A DNA stretch of 64,000 nt from JANYJZ01 sp964523395. Its GTDB lineage: Bacteria; Bacteroidota; Ignavibacteria; UBA10030; SZUA-254. The DNA is taken from assembly GCA_964523395.1 (NCBI GenBank), contig CAZFXS010000004.1, positions 124,001-188,000 of the forward strand, written 5' to 3'. Below, in pieces: positions 26,042-35,230 of this stretch. Within the stretch, counting starts at the first letter, position 1; each line of letters begins with the position of its first letter. Made by a program: the position numbers and the translations under genes. The notes beneath the pieces were generated by a model that was not told the origin of the DNA, did no database searches, and saw nothing but the letters and a program-made list of their open reading frames with translations.

Positions 26042-26437
26042 ATGAAAACAACACCGAAGAAACGCAGTATCTCCGCCGCGCTGGTGAGCGGCATACTTTT
26101 TTTCCTCCTTTATTTTACCGCGCGGGCGTTCCTTGAATCGCCCGACATGAGTCCAACCAACAAAGTCCTGATCGCGCTTATGCCCGTGCCGGTGTTCGCG
26201 GTATTTCTCTGGACGTTCATCAAAGAACTCCGCGGCGCGGATGAGCTGCACCGCCGTGTTCACCTCGAAGCGCTCGCCGTCGCGTTCCCGCTTACGTTAT
26301 TACTGCTGATGATCCTCGGGCTCCTCCAGCGCGCCATCGAACTGCCGTTCGAAGACTGGAGCTACCTGCACGTGTGGCAGTTTCTCCCAATCTTTTATTT
26401 TGGCGGGCTGGCGCTGGCATGGAGGCGCTACAAATGA
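26042..26437 (+). CDS. Small membrane protein in an operon with an XRE regulator
   Basis: ATG 26042 has AAGGA 8 nt upstream; the longer frame from 25988 would run through the promoter and is rejected. The 131-residue product has four hydrophobic segments (ALVSGILFFLLYFTA, VLIALMPVPVFAVFLWTF, ALAVAFPLTLLLLMILGL and FLPIFYFGGLALAW) and a central ELRGADELHRRVHLEALA. Small membrane proteins of this kind often accompany short XRE regulators. Its stop overlaps the start of the next gene as ATGA, so the two are translationally coupled. The function is unknown. Confidence 0.75.
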   Translation: MKTTPKKRSISAALVSGILFFLLYFTARAFLESPDMSPTNKVLIALMPVPVFAVFLWTFIKELRGADELHRRVHLEALAVAFPLTLLLLMILGLLQRAIELPFEDWSYLHVWQFLPIFYFGGLALAWRRYK

Positions 26438-26640
26438 AAAACCGGTTGCGCGTCCTCCGCGCCGAAAAGAACTGGTCGCAGGCCGACCTCGCCGACAAGC
26501 TCGAGGTCTCACGCCAGACCATCAACTCCATCGAAACGGAAAAATACGAACCGAGCTTGAGCCTGGCTTTTAAAGTCGCTGCGTTGTTTGGAATGACGAT
26601 CGAAGAGATTTTCCAGGCTGACGGGAAAGAAGGCACATGA
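26434..26640 (+). CDS. Short XRE-family helix-turn-helix regulator
   Basis: ATG 26434 overlaps the upstream stop (ATGA) and gives a 68-residue protein starting MKNRLRVLRAEKNWSQADLA; the longer frame from 26374 would run inside the upstream gene. It is an almost pure Cro/CI-type HTH: WSQADLADKLEVSRQTINSIE is the recognition region, followed by EPSLSLAFKVAALFGMTIEEIF. It resembles the small YozG-like regulators. The direct repeats at 25960-25992 in its own promoter are the likely operator, giving autoregulation. Confidence 0.9.
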   Translation: MKNRLRVLRAEKNWSQADLADKLEVSRQTINSIETEKYEPSLSLAFKVAALFGMTIEEIFQADGKEGT

Positions 26641-26651
26641 TGGCTCTTATA

Positions 26652-26725
26652 AATATCACCACAGAGACTCAGAGAACACAGAGTAATTTTCTCTGCAGAC
26701 TTTGCGTCTCAGCGGTGAATAATAA
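26652..26725. repeat. CACAGAGAC-type long palindromic repeat
   Basis: Left arm words TCACCACAGAGACTCAGAGA and right arm words CTTTGCGTCTCAGCGGTGA form an imperfect long hairpin centred near 26687. A half copy with the same words (TTCACCGCGAAGACGCAGAG) lies at 40389-40430. No gene is present in this 167-nt gap. Confidence 0.7.
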
Positions 26726-26807
26726 ATCGTAGCCGCAACTATTTCAGGCATGCTCAAGTCCAACATACAAGCCACTGTTTCTCGTCTTAGACTACGGGGT
26801 TAACACC

Positions 26808-28547
26808 ATGATATTTATCCGCTCTTTGGTTCTCACTATACTTATCGCGATCTCGTTCTCCGGCTGTAACAGCGGAGAAAACAAACAACAACTCACACCT
26901 TCGGCAATCCTCGAAAAGAAAAACGAATGGATTCCCTACTTCCAGGAAAATGCCGTCAATAAACTGTTACAGGAATCTTCCCACAAATTCAAACCATCGA
27001 CTGTCGCGTTTACGAATGTCAATCTTATCTCAATGGAAGATGCTTCCGTACGGAAAAATAAAACAGTCGTAATTGAAAACGGGAAATTTAGTGCCATCGG
27101 AAATTCCGGAGAGGTTACGATTCCCACAGGCGCGACAAGGATAGACGGAACGGGACAATATCTTATCCCCGGCCTTACCGATATGCACATCCACTCGCTC
27201 GTCAGCAATAGTCAGAAATTGCTGAACCTTGCCTGCGGCGTTACGACCGTCCGCGATATGGACGGCTTTCCGTGGCTATTGAAGGAACGCGACATGATTG
27301 CAAAGAATGCCATGCTCGGTCCCACAGTATACCAGACAGGTCAAATCCTGAATTACAATGCTATGGATTACTATGCCCGTGTCATTAAAACTTCCGAAGA
27401 AGCGCGTGCCGCGGTCCGCGCGGATAAAGAAGCTGGATATGATTTCATAAAAGTGCACAATAACGTTCCACCCGAAATCTATGCCGCAATCTGCGACGAA
27501 GCGAAAACGCTCTCCATCGACGTTGTCGGCCATATCCCTCACCGTGTGACGCTTCAGCAGGCAATTGCCTCCGGGCAAAGAACGTTCGAACACATGAAGG
27601 GATACTACAGTGACCGCACGCTCGAAATGACGACGGAAGATTACATGGCGTTGACCAAAGGCGCCGATGTCTGGAACTGTCCGACCTTCTATACGAGAAG
27701 AATCGGAGAGTCAAAAAATTTTGTAACCGGTCTGCTTACGACTGAGGAAGCAAAATACGCACCGGCATTAGACAGAAAGCGGTGGCTTGCGAACGCTCCG
27801 GAACATGCCGAGGAAAACGGACAAAAGATTTTTAATCAGTCCAAAAAAATATTTTCCGAGCTGTTAACAATCAACGCGAAATTTATCGCAGGAACTGATT
27901 GCGGCGGCGGATACGGCAAGATGATTCCTGGCTTCGCCTTGCTCGATGAGATTGAAACAATGGAAAGCTTTGGTATGACGCCGTTCCAGGCATTGCAGTC
28001 GGCGACAATCAATGCCGCGCTCGCAATGCGGAAGGAAAAAGAATTCGGTACCATCGCCGTCGGCAAACGGGCCGACTGTGTTCTACTGCCGGGGAATCCG
28101 CTGGAGAACATAAAAAGCTTGCGGTCCAATAACGGTGTCATGGTACGGGGAATATGGCTTTCCAAAAATGACATTGCCGGAATGTTAAAGCAAATTGAAG
28201 ATCTGTACTCAGAAGAATACGATTTCCTCGGCAGTGATCCTGTTCATGCGGTAACTGTCATGCCGAAAGAATACAATGAACTCCGCATGGCCGGCTTTTG
28301 CGGAAGGCGTGATGTTACAGAGCATCTGGGAAGGATGCTGATCGAACTCGGAATGACGGACGATGCAACAACGATGTTCTCGTATCAGAAAGAAGATTTC
28401 CCAGCCATGCCGGACGGTTACCTGAACCTCGCCGAAGTATACTCCGCATCAGGAAAGAAATCACTCGCAGAAAAAGAATGCGAACAGGTGTTAAAAATAG
28501 ACCCTGCAAATGAAAAAGCAAAGGAAATCTTGAGGTCAATTAAGTAA
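26808..28547 (+). CDS. Amidohydrolase-family lipoprotein with C-terminal TPR
   Basis: A 579-residue protein. The signal peptide ends with FSGC, a lipobox-like cleavage site, so it is probably a periplasmic lipoprotein. The metal-dependent hydrolase core follows: DMHIHSL (HxH, about 126-128), DFIKVHN (Lys near 216), VVGHIPH, a second His in FEHMKG and Asp in AGTDCGG. The start of the domain has the usual ENGKFSAIG and PGLTDMH strings. About the last 40 residues form a TPR-like repeat. It resembles imidazolonepropionase/prolidase-type amidohydrolases, so a cyclic amide or peptide is a likely substrate. Its stop lies 14 nt from the convergent mfd gene. Confidence 0.85.
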   Translation: MIFIRSLVLTILIAISFSGCNSGENKQQLTPSAILEKKNEWIPYFQENAVNKLLQESSHKFKPSTVAFTNVNLISMEDASVRKNKTVVIENGKFSAIGNSGEVTIPTGATRIDGTGQYLIPGLTDMHIHSLVSNSQKLLNLACGVTTVRDMDGFPWLLKERDMIAKNAMLGPTVYQTGQILNYNAMDYYARVIKTSEEARAAVRADKEAGYDFIKVHNNVPPEIYAAICDEAKTLSIDVVGHIPHRVTLQQAIASGQRTFEHMKGYYSDRTLEMTTEDYMALTKGADVWNCPTFYTRRIGESKNFVTGLLTTEEAKYAPALDRKRWLANAPEHAEENGQKIFNQSKKIFSELLTINAKFIAGTDCGGGYGKMIPGFALLDEIETMESFGMTPFQALQSATINAALAMRKEKEFGTIAVGKRADCVLLPGNPLENIKSLRSNNGVMVRGIWLSKNDIAGMLKQIEDLYSEEYDFLGSDPVHAVTVMPKEYNELRMAGFCGRRDVTEHLGRMLIELGMTDDATTMFSYQKEDFPAMPDGYLNLAEVYSASGKKSLAEKECEQVLKIDPANEKAKEILRSIK

Positions 28548-28561
28548 AAAATTTTGTACAC

Positions 28562-31500
28562 TTAGTGTCCTGGTGTCTGTGTGGTAATATTTTTATCCAC
28601 ATGTTCTACTGAACTCGATGTTATCACTTTTTCTAAGGTTAACTTCGCATTCAACAATCGTTGGGAGTTATCCGTCGCTTTCGGTTGCGCAAACACGAGC
28701 AATAACGCTTTGCCTTCCTGTTTTAGTTGAACGTTGGAAATCTTCCCATCAGTAATCAGCTTCATGATCCGCTGAAACGGTGAATCGGTGGTATCCGGCG
28801 TTCCATAAAACGCGGTGTCCGAACTTTCCGGCAATGTCAGCACAAGCGTACCGCCACGAAGCGAAACTTTCTGTGCGCGGATATTTGATGCGGCAAGCCT
28901 GAGTTCCACCAGTCCGCACAAATGCTCAACTTCTTTGGGATATTCCCCGAACCTGTCACGCAATTCCGTTCTCATCGCCTGAAGCTCACCCGGTTCCTTC
29001 GCGGCATACAGCCTACGGTACACATCGAGCCGCTCGGCGTCGGATTCGATGTACAGATCGGGAATCAGCGCCTCGATGTCAGACTCCACAACTGCCTCTT
29101 TTGAATTCGAAATTCGAGATTCGACATTCGAAATTTCCCTGAATTCTTCCTGCCTCAATTCCTCCACTGCTTCCCGCACAATCCTTTCATACATCTCAAA
29201 TCCCATATCCATGATGAATCCGGATTGTTCGCCGCCGAGCAGGTTGCCCGCGCCACGGATTTCCAGATCGCGCATGGCAAGATTAAATCCCGAGCCAAGC
29301 TCTGTAAATTCTTCAATCGCCTGAAGCCTGCGAAGTGTTTGCTTTGGTATCACGGTAAGCGGCGGTGTCAGCAGATAACAATATGCCTGCACATTTGACC
29401 TGCCCACCCTGCCGCGCAGCTGATATAATTCAGCCAACCCAAACATATCAGCGCGATTAATAATAATGGTATTTACGCTCGGGATATCGACACCGGACTC
29501 GATGATTTTAGTGCATACAAGTACGTCATATTTCTTTTCCAAGAAATTGAGCATTGTTTTTTCGAGCTCGTGCCCGCTCATTTGTCCATGCGCTACATGC
29601 ACTTTGGCTTCCGGCACCTGCGTTCTGATTTGATCGGCGATAGCGTCGATATTGCTGACGCGGTCGTGGATAACATAGACCTGTCCGCCGCGGTGCAGTT
29701 CTTTGAGAATAGCTTCTTTGGTGATTTTCCACTGTGTTTGTTTCCCGCCTGTATCGGCCGGAATAATTTCCGTGATAATGGGAATACGGTTTCGCGGCGG
29801 TGTATTAATTAATGAAAGATCGCGGGCACCGATCAGTGAGAAATGCAATGTTCGGGGAATCGGCGTTGCCGTCATCGCCAGCGTATCGACGCTTGCTTTC
29901 CATTGCCGCAGTTTCTCTTTCGCCGCGACTCCAAAACGATGCTCTTCATCGATGATCAGCAATCCGAGATCTTTGAATGCAATATCTTTCGACAAAATTC
30001 TATGCGTTCCGATGATGATATCAATAGCACCCTGCTTCAGCGTTTCAACTATTTTTTTCTGCTCCTTCACCGATTTGAACCGCGTCAAGTTTTCAATCCG
30101 CGCCGTATAGCGCGAGAGCCGGTCCTGAAACGTGTTGTAATGCTGGAGCGCGAGTATCGTCGTCGGGACAAGTATCGCGACCTGTTTTCCATCCATCACC
30201 GCTTTGAACGCGGCGCGCACCGCAACTTCCGTTTTCCCGAACCCGACGTCGCCGCAGATGAGCCTGTCCATCGGTGACGGGCTTTCCATATCGCTCTTCA
30301 CATCAAGCGTCGCGCGCGCCTGATCGAGCGTATCTTCATACATGAAAGATGCTTCCAGCTCTTTCTGCCAGTGCGTATCCGACGAGAACGCGAATCCCTG
30401 TTCCTGTTTTCTTCTGGCGTAGAGCGTAATGATATCGCGGGCAATATCTTTTATGCGTTTCTTTGCCCTCTCTCTCATCCGGTCCCACTCACCCGTGCCA
30501 AGCCTGGTGAGTTTCGGGACATGCCCGTCCTGCGAAGAATATTTCTGAACCCGGTTGACAAAATTCAGATTTACATAGAGCACGTCGTTTTCCAAAAACA
30601 GAAGTTTCAACACTTCCTGTTCTCCCCCTGCGACATTAATTTTTGTCAGGCCGCTGAATGTCCCGATACCATGATCGACGTGCACAACATAGTCACCGCG
30701 TTTAAGCTGTTGGAGTTCTTTTTGAGAGATTCCTTTGAAACGGCGGCGCATGGGAAGTCCGCGGCGCTTGAGCCGGTTGAAGATTTCGTGTTCTGTGAAA
30801 ACGGCAATGCGAGCCGAAGGATAGATGAAACCGGAATGGATGGTTTCGGAGAGAAATGTTGGTTTGATGGTCGATATCGGATGTTCGTCAACCGTTGATT
30901 CGGATATTGCGTTTTGAGTATCAAGTGAAAATTTTTGAGGAGAATCAATCGCTTCATTAATCAGTTCGTTAAGCCTGTCGGTTTCCGCCTTTGTATCGCT
31001 TGTCAGATACACAGAATACCCGTCATCAAATAATTTCTGTAATGACTCGATAAGAATATTCACGTTGCCGTTGTACGCCGGCTGCGGTTGCGTGTGTGTA
31101 TCAATTGCATTCCCGCCGCCGCCGAACGACGTACAAACGATAGCGGGAAATTCTTTTACCCGCTGAAATATATATTCGGATGAAAAAAGCTCTTTCTCAT
31201 GTTCCTTCGTCGCTTCGTTTATCTCGCGCTCCACCTGCTCCGGTTCATCAAGAACAATCAGCGCGTGACCGGCAAGATAATCAAAGACGGATGCTGAATG
31301 TTTACTCTCTGCGCCATCTGCTCTCTGCGCTTCATCCGCGGAATCTGTTTCATCAGTCATTAGAGACGGAACAATGCTTGCGAACTGCAGTTCACGGATG
31401 GAGCGTTGTGAGAGAACATCGAACTCGCGGATAGATTCCACGGTATCCCCCCAGAATTCGATTCGTATGGGATTCTCCCCGACAAAAGGAAAAAGGTCGA

Positions 31501-32041
31501 TAATACCGCCGCGCACAGCGTATTCACCATATCCTCCCACAAAATCTTTTCTCTCGAATCCGAGCTGATCAATTTGTCCGACAAGCTGTTGAAAGGCGTA
31601 CTCTTTTCCTTTCGTTATCTCAATAATTGTCTGACGAAATGCCTGTTGTTCAGGAAGGTGTCCTGCCACCGCTTGCGGCGAAGCGACAACAAGAACTGCC
31701 GCGCCGGATGAAAGCGCCTTGAGAGTTTCGATTTGCGCAATAGATGTGCTGACATCAAGAGATTGTCCGTGATGTGAAGGCTTCTCTCCAAAAAAGCGGA
31801 CATGTTGTTCCCCCAGCAGCAACGCGCAATCGTCGCGCAGTTTTTCGGCCCTGTCTTCATCCGAAGCCACAAGAAGAACCTGCCGTTGTGCAGACTCAAA
31901 TACATTGACAGCGGCGAACGCGATAAGCGATCCCACAACGCTTCGTAATTCGAAACGCTCTCCCGGCGTGAATGACTGCAGCTTGTCGTTTAATTGCCGA
32001 AATTCTCCGGACCGAAATATTTTTTCCTTAATCTTGTCCAA
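28562..32041 (-). CDS. mfd: Transcription-repair coupling factor Mfd
   Basis: The 1159-residue product is of normal Mfd length (E. coli about 1148). It has the UvrB-like N-terminal module, the RNA polymerase-interacting domain near 440-540 (RGDYVVHVDHGIGTFSGL), then translocase motifs: Walker A GDVGFGKTE near 597, DEEHRFG near 697, TATPIPRT, and RGRVGRS in motif VI. It moves stalled RNA polymerase off damaged DNA and recruits UvrA. One oddity is an extra in-frame segment NVESRISNSK (encoded by 29101-29150) between the translocase and the C-terminal TRCF domain; the DNA is a copy of a dispersed GAATTTCGAA-type repeat. The gene appears intact otherwise. Confidence 0.96.
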   Translation of the reverse strand: MDKIKEKIFRSGEFRQLNDKLQSFTPGERFELRSVVGSLIAFAAVNVFESAQRQVLLVASDEDRAEKLRDDCALLLGEQHVRFFGEKPSHHGQSLDVSTSIAQIETLKALSSGAAVLVVASPQAVAGHLPEQQAFRQTIIEITKGKEYAFQQLVGQIDQLGFERKDFVGGYGEYAVRGGIIDLFPFVGENPIRIEFWGDTVESIREFDVLSQRSIRELQFASIVPSLMTDETDSADEAQRADGAESKHSASVFDYLAGHALIVLDEPEQVEREINEATKEHEKELFSSEYIFQRVKEFPAIVCTSFGGGGNAIDTHTQPQPAYNGNVNILIESLQKLFDDGYSVYLTSDTKAETDRLNELINEAIDSPQKFSLDTQNAISESTVDEHPISTIKPTFLSETIHSGFIYPSARIAVFTEHEIFNRLKRRGLPMRRRFKGISQKELQQLKRGDYVVHVDHGIGTFSGLTKINVAGGEQEVLKLLFLENDVLYVNLNFVNRVQKYSSQDGHVPKLTRLGTGEWDRMRERAKKRIKDIARDIITLYARRKQEQGFAFSSDTHWQKELEASFMYEDTLDQARATLDVKSDMESPSPMDRLICGDVGFGKTEVAVRAAFKAVMDGKQVAILVPTTILALQHYNTFQDRLSRYTARIENLTRFKSVKEQKKIVETLKQGAIDIIIGTHRILSKDIAFKDLGLLIIDEEHRFGVAAKEKLRQWKASVDTLAMTATPIPRTLHFSLIGARDLSLINTPPRNRIPIITEIIPADTGGKQTQWKITKEAILKELHRGGQVYVIHDRVSNIDAIADQIRTQVPEAKVHVAHGQMSGHELEKTMLNFLEKKYDVLVCTKIIESGVDIPSVNTIIINRADMFGLAELYQLRGRVGRSNVQAYCYLLTPPLTVIPKQTLRRLQAIEEFTELGSGFNLAMRDLEIRGAGNLLGGEQSGFIMDMGFEMYERIVREAVEELRQEEFREISNVESRISNSKEAVVESDIEALIPDLYIESDAERLDVYRRLYAAKEPGELQAMRTELRDRFGEYPKEVEHLCGLVELRLAASNIRAQKVSLRGGTLVLTLPESSDTAFYGTPDTTDSPFQRIMKLITDGKISNVQLKQEGKALLLVFAQPKATDNSQRLLNAKLTLEKVITSSSVEHVDKNITTQTPGH
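29101..29150. repeat. GAATTTCGAA-type repeat inside mfd
   Basis: The stretch contains GAATTCGAAATTCGAGATTC and ATTCGAAATTTC, near-palindromic words that encode NVESRISNSK in frame on the minus strand. Similar strings occur between genes at 32041-32080, 36865-36930, 38948-39066 and 50620-50657. Confidence 0.7.
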
Positions 32042-32080
32042 TTGAAAATTGCAAATTGTAAATCGTAAATTGTACAGTTA
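32041..32080. repeat. AAATTG-type AT-rich intergenic repeat
   Basis: Contains AATTGAAAATTGCAAATTGTAAATCGTAAATTGTA directly upstream of mfd. The rest of the 219-nt gap to arfB holds an imperfect hairpin (arms 32151-32166 and 32178-32194), of unknown role. Confidence 0.5.
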
Positions 32081-32260
32081 CCCTCTGACCCCTTATCATC
32101 GGTTGCATTTCCAACACTGCGTTCATCATTTCCGTAACTACAAAACACTCCACCCCTACCGCAAAGATTCGCCAGAACTTTCGCAGTAAGGGTGAACTAA
32201 CATACGCAAGAAGAGATCGATTTGCAAGACTTCGGAATGAAATTCATATAACAATTTTGT

Positions 32261-32698
32261 ATGTTGGATGCCATGACACCCAAACTTATCATCACAAAAA
32301 CGGTCTCCATACCACTTTCAGAGCTGGAATTCCGGTTCGCGCGCGGCAGCGGCCCCGGCGGACAGAATGTTAACAAGGTGGAAACGCGTGTGGAATTATT
32401 GTTCGACGCGGCTCATTCCCCGAGTCTTACGAATGAAACCCGGGAGATGGTTTTTCATTCAATCGGATCACGAATTGACGCAAACGGGATACTGCATCTC
32501 GTTGTTGGTACGTCGCGGAGTCAGTGGAAAAACAGACAGGAGGCAATCAAACGTTTTCTTGAGTTAATGCAGAAAGCACTCACACCAAAGAAAAAACGGG
32601 TAAAAACAAAACTGCCGCAAGTGGCAAAACAAAAAAGGCTTGAACAGAAGAAACGCAGGGGAGAGAACATACGGATGAGAAGAATCATACCGGACTGA
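32261..32698 (+). CDS. arfB: Peptidyl-tRNA hydrolase ArfB (ribosome rescue)
   Basis: A 145-residue protein with the GGQ motif in RGSGPGGQNVNKVETRVEL (about 28-46), the fold of class I release factor domain 3 without the codon-recognition part. The C-terminal tail is very basic (KKKRVKTKLPQVAKQKRLEQ and on), which in ArfB enters the empty mRNA channel of the ribosome. It therefore rescues stalled ribosomes by hydrolysing peptidyl-tRNA. The start could be ATG 32261 or 32273; both keep the whole domain. It is a single gene between mfd (divergent) and a DUF2339 gene. Confidence 0.93.
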   Translation: MLDAMTPKLIITKTVSIPLSELEFRFARGSGPGGQNVNKVETRVELLFDAAHSPSLTNETREMVFHSIGSRIDANGILHLVVGTSRSQWKNRQEAIKRFLELMQKALTPKKKRVKTKLPQVAKQKRLEQKKRRGENIRMRRIIPD

Positions 32699-32714
32699 CA
32701 TTCGCATTCATGAA

Positions 32715-32745
32715 TTGACTTTGCTGTTGTCAATTCTTAGATTAG
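32715..32745 (+). promoter_or_regulatory. Bacteroidetes-type promoter of the DUF2339 gene
   Basis: TTG (32715-32717), a 20-nt spacer and TAGATTAG (32738-32745), 41 nt upstream of the ATG at 32787. Confidence 0.5.
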
Positions 32746-32786
32746 CCAAACTTTTGACAGCAAACATATAGTGAAAGGGAGATCCT

Positions 32787-35105
32787 ATGGTTGGTTTGCT
32801 CTTCTTGCTCCTTCTTGTGTTAATTATCCTGGTAGCTACGTTATTTTCAAGAATAACTTCGCTCAGCAACAGAATTGACATCGTCGAGTGGAGCATCCGC
32901 GACATCCGGAAATCCCTTCCCAAAGAACCGGAGACACCTCAACAGAAAGTTTCACCACAACCTGCCGCATCGGTTCCGCCAACTACCGCTTCTCAATCAC
33001 CGGCTCCGCAGGTATTGCCTCCACCGGTTCTTCAGCAGACTGCAGCTCCAAAACCTGCGTCAATCCCAATACCCGAACCGAAACCTTCACGCACGCGGGA
33101 AGAACTTGAAGCATTTATCGGCGGAAAACTTCTCAACCGCATCGGCGCTCTCGCTCTTGTGATCGGGATTGGTTTCTTCCTCAAGTACGCATTTGACAAT
33201 AACTGGATTTCCGAAACGATGAGAATTGTCATCGGAGCTATTGTTGGAATCGGAGTATTGTTTGGCGGTGTCCGTACACATCGCAAGGGATTTGAGATCT
33301 TCGCGCAGGGACTTTTCGGGGCGGGAATTTCCATTCTTTATCTTTCCGTGTATGCTTCATTTAATTTTTATCATCTCGTTGCACAGCCCGTCGCTTTTGG
33401 CATGATGTCGCTGGTTACCATTGTGGCGTTTGTGTTCGCGTTCAAATATAATTCACTCGCGATTTCAGTTCTGGCGTGGGCCGGAGGATTTCTGACTCCC
33501 TTTCTTCTCAGCACCGGGAGTGCAAATGAAGTAGGATTATTTACTTACGTAACATTGCTTGAAGCCGGATTGCTTGCCATCGTTATGAAAAAACATACAT
33601 GGGCCGTGCTTGAACCGTTAACACTGCTTGCGACATACTCGGTATTTTTGCTTTGGAAAAACGAATATTATACCGACAATGAACTCGGTATTACCCTCTT
33701 TTTTGTTTCTGTCTTCTGGATACTGTTATACTTATCAAGCTTCTATCAGACGATCAACGGAAAGATGTCCCAACCAATTTTCCTTCAACTTTCAAGCTTG
33801 TTTAACGCGGTAATATATTATTCCATCATCTATAATCTGATCGACCCCCTTCATCATGAATGGATGGGAGCTACATCGCTGATCCTGTGTCTCGCATATG
33901 CCGTGCAGATTTTCGTGTTCAGGAAATACGCGGAGAACACCGCAATGATCGCCCAAACGACATTCATCAGCATGGCACTCCTCGTATTCGCGACAGGTAT
34001 TCAGTACAAGGGTTTCACCGTGGCGATATTCTGGTCAATTGAAGCGTGCGTGCTGGCATGGTGCGGACAACGGTGGAACATTCGCTATGTAACATTTTTT
34101 GCCGCAGGACTTCTTGCATGTGCTATGGTAAAACTTGGAACTACGTACGGAGCGTTCAATTATATTCCGCTAAGTGATTTTTCATTATTGCTGAATTACC
34201 GTGCGCTCACATATATGGTTGCCGCTGCATCGTTGTATATCTGCGCCCGAATCCTCAGAAACAATACTGAACAGCCTCTGCCTCTCATTGTCACCGGCCT
34301 CCATGCAATGTGGATTATTGTTTTGTTATGCTTTCTTACCGTTGAGATTAACGATTTCTTCAATCAAAAGATTGCAAACACTGATCACCTGCAGCAGCAA
34401 TATCTGAATTTTTCCAGGTTTATGGTCATGGCTGTTGCGTGGATACTGTATTCTCTGCCTCTTGCATATCTTGGCGTAAAGAAACAACTGCTTCCGGTGT
34501 TAACCCCGGCGCTGATGATCGTTGCGATATCGACCTTCCTTGTATTTTTTCAGGGGATAGCCTTTTCGCCGATTGATTACTTTGCTGCCATAATAAACAT
34601 CAGAGCTCTCGCGTTTGGTATTGTTCTGAGTGGAATGGTCATTCATATTCTTATGCTGATGAAAGAAAAATCCCGCTACGAATGGTCGGGCGAAGTCGGT
34701 GCTGCGCTGGGAATTTCAGCGGTGTTGCTCCTGCTGGCATTGCTTACCGGAGAAACACGTGACATTTTCGAATTGCAGATTAACAATTTGCACGCAATAG
34801 CTCCTGAAGATCATGAAAACATTTCGCGGATAGAAAATCTGAAACAGCTATTTCTTTCGGGGTTGTGGATGGTATACGGAGGATTGCTGATGGCAATCGG
34901 TATTTGGAAACGGCAGCGCGGCATGCGGATGCTTTCCATAGTGCTGTTGGGAATTGCAATCCTGAAAATATTTATTTACGACTTGTCGTTTCTCGAAACA
35001 TTGTATCGCATCTTCTCTTTTATCGGGTTGGGGATTATCCTTTTGACGGCGTCGTATCTGTATCAAAAATATAAAGCCATAATTTTCGAAGGGACCACCA
35101 TGTAG
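32787..35105 (+). CDS. DUF2339-type multi-spanning membrane protein
   Basis: A 772-residue protein with an N-terminal helix (LLFLLLLVLIILVATLF), a coiled stretch, a Pro/Gln-rich linker (about 45-100), then roughly 20 predicted membrane helices to the C-terminus. The start of the membrane part, IGGKLLNRIGALALVIGIGFFLKYAFDNNW, spans the conserved opening of the DUF2339 family (only its pattern is compared here). Function in this family is unknown; it is usually proposed to be a transporter or envelope protein. A GAAAGGGAGAT ribosome site precedes the ATG. The stop codon runs into a RAYT-type repeat zone. Confidence 0.85.
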   Translation: MVGLLFLLLLVLIILVATLFSRITSLSNRIDIVEWSIRDIRKSLPKEPETPQQKVSPQPAASVPPTTASQSPAPQVLPPPVLQQTAAPKPASIPIPEPKPSRTREELEAFIGGKLLNRIGALALVIGIGFFLKYAFDNNWISETMRIVIGAIVGIGVLFGGVRTHRKGFEIFAQGLFGAGISILYLSVYASFNFYHLVAQPVAFGMMSLVTIVAFVFAFKYNSLAISVLAWAGGFLTPFLLSTGSANEVGLFTYVTLLEAGLLAIVMKKHTWAVLEPLTLLATYSVFLLWKNEYYTDNELGITLFFVSVFWILLYLSSFYQTINGKMSQPIFLQLSSLFNAVIYYSIIYNLIDPLHHEWMGATSLILCLAYAVQIFVFRKYAENTAMIAQTTFISMALLVFATGIQYKGFTVAIFWSIEACVLAWCGQRWNIRYVTFFAAGLLACAMVKLGTTYGAFNYIPLSDFSLLLNYRALTYMVAAASLYICARILRNNTEQPLPLIVTGLHAMWIIVLLCFLTVEINDFFNQKIANTDHLQQQYLNFSRFMVMAVAWILYSLPLAYLGVKKQLLPVLTPALMIVAISTFLVFFQGIAFSPIDYFAAIINIRALAFGIVLSGMVIHILMLMKEKSRYEWSGEVGAALGISAVLLLLALLTGETRDIFELQINNLHAIAPEDHENISRIENLKQLFLSGLWMVYGGLLMAIGIWKRQRGMRMLSIVLLGIAILKIFIYDLSFLETLYRIFSFIGLGIILLTASYLYQKYKAIIFEGTTM

Positions 35106-35128
35106 CCCGACCTGCATGCCAATCATAT

Positions 35129-35201
35129 GTCCATTTGAGAAATGGACGCTACACCTCGCAGGCTAAAAATGTAATCATGTAACATCCGCTTGGTAATTGG
35201 A
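35129..35201. repeat. REP hairpins on the left side of the RAYT gene
   Basis: Unit 35129-35152: stem GTCCATTT/AAATGGAC, loop GAG, then GCTAC. Unit 35178-35201: degenerate GTAAC head and an imperfect ATCCGCTT/AATTGGAT stem. They lie between the DUF2339 gene and the 3' end of the RAYT. Confidence 0.8.
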
Positions 35202-35230
35202 TGATGATTATTGTTTTATTAACAAAGTAT

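Noticed and set aside
30371..30898. Plus-strand frame of 175 codons opposite mfd.
   Set aside because: It lies wholly within the conserved mfd frame, has no start context and shows no domain.
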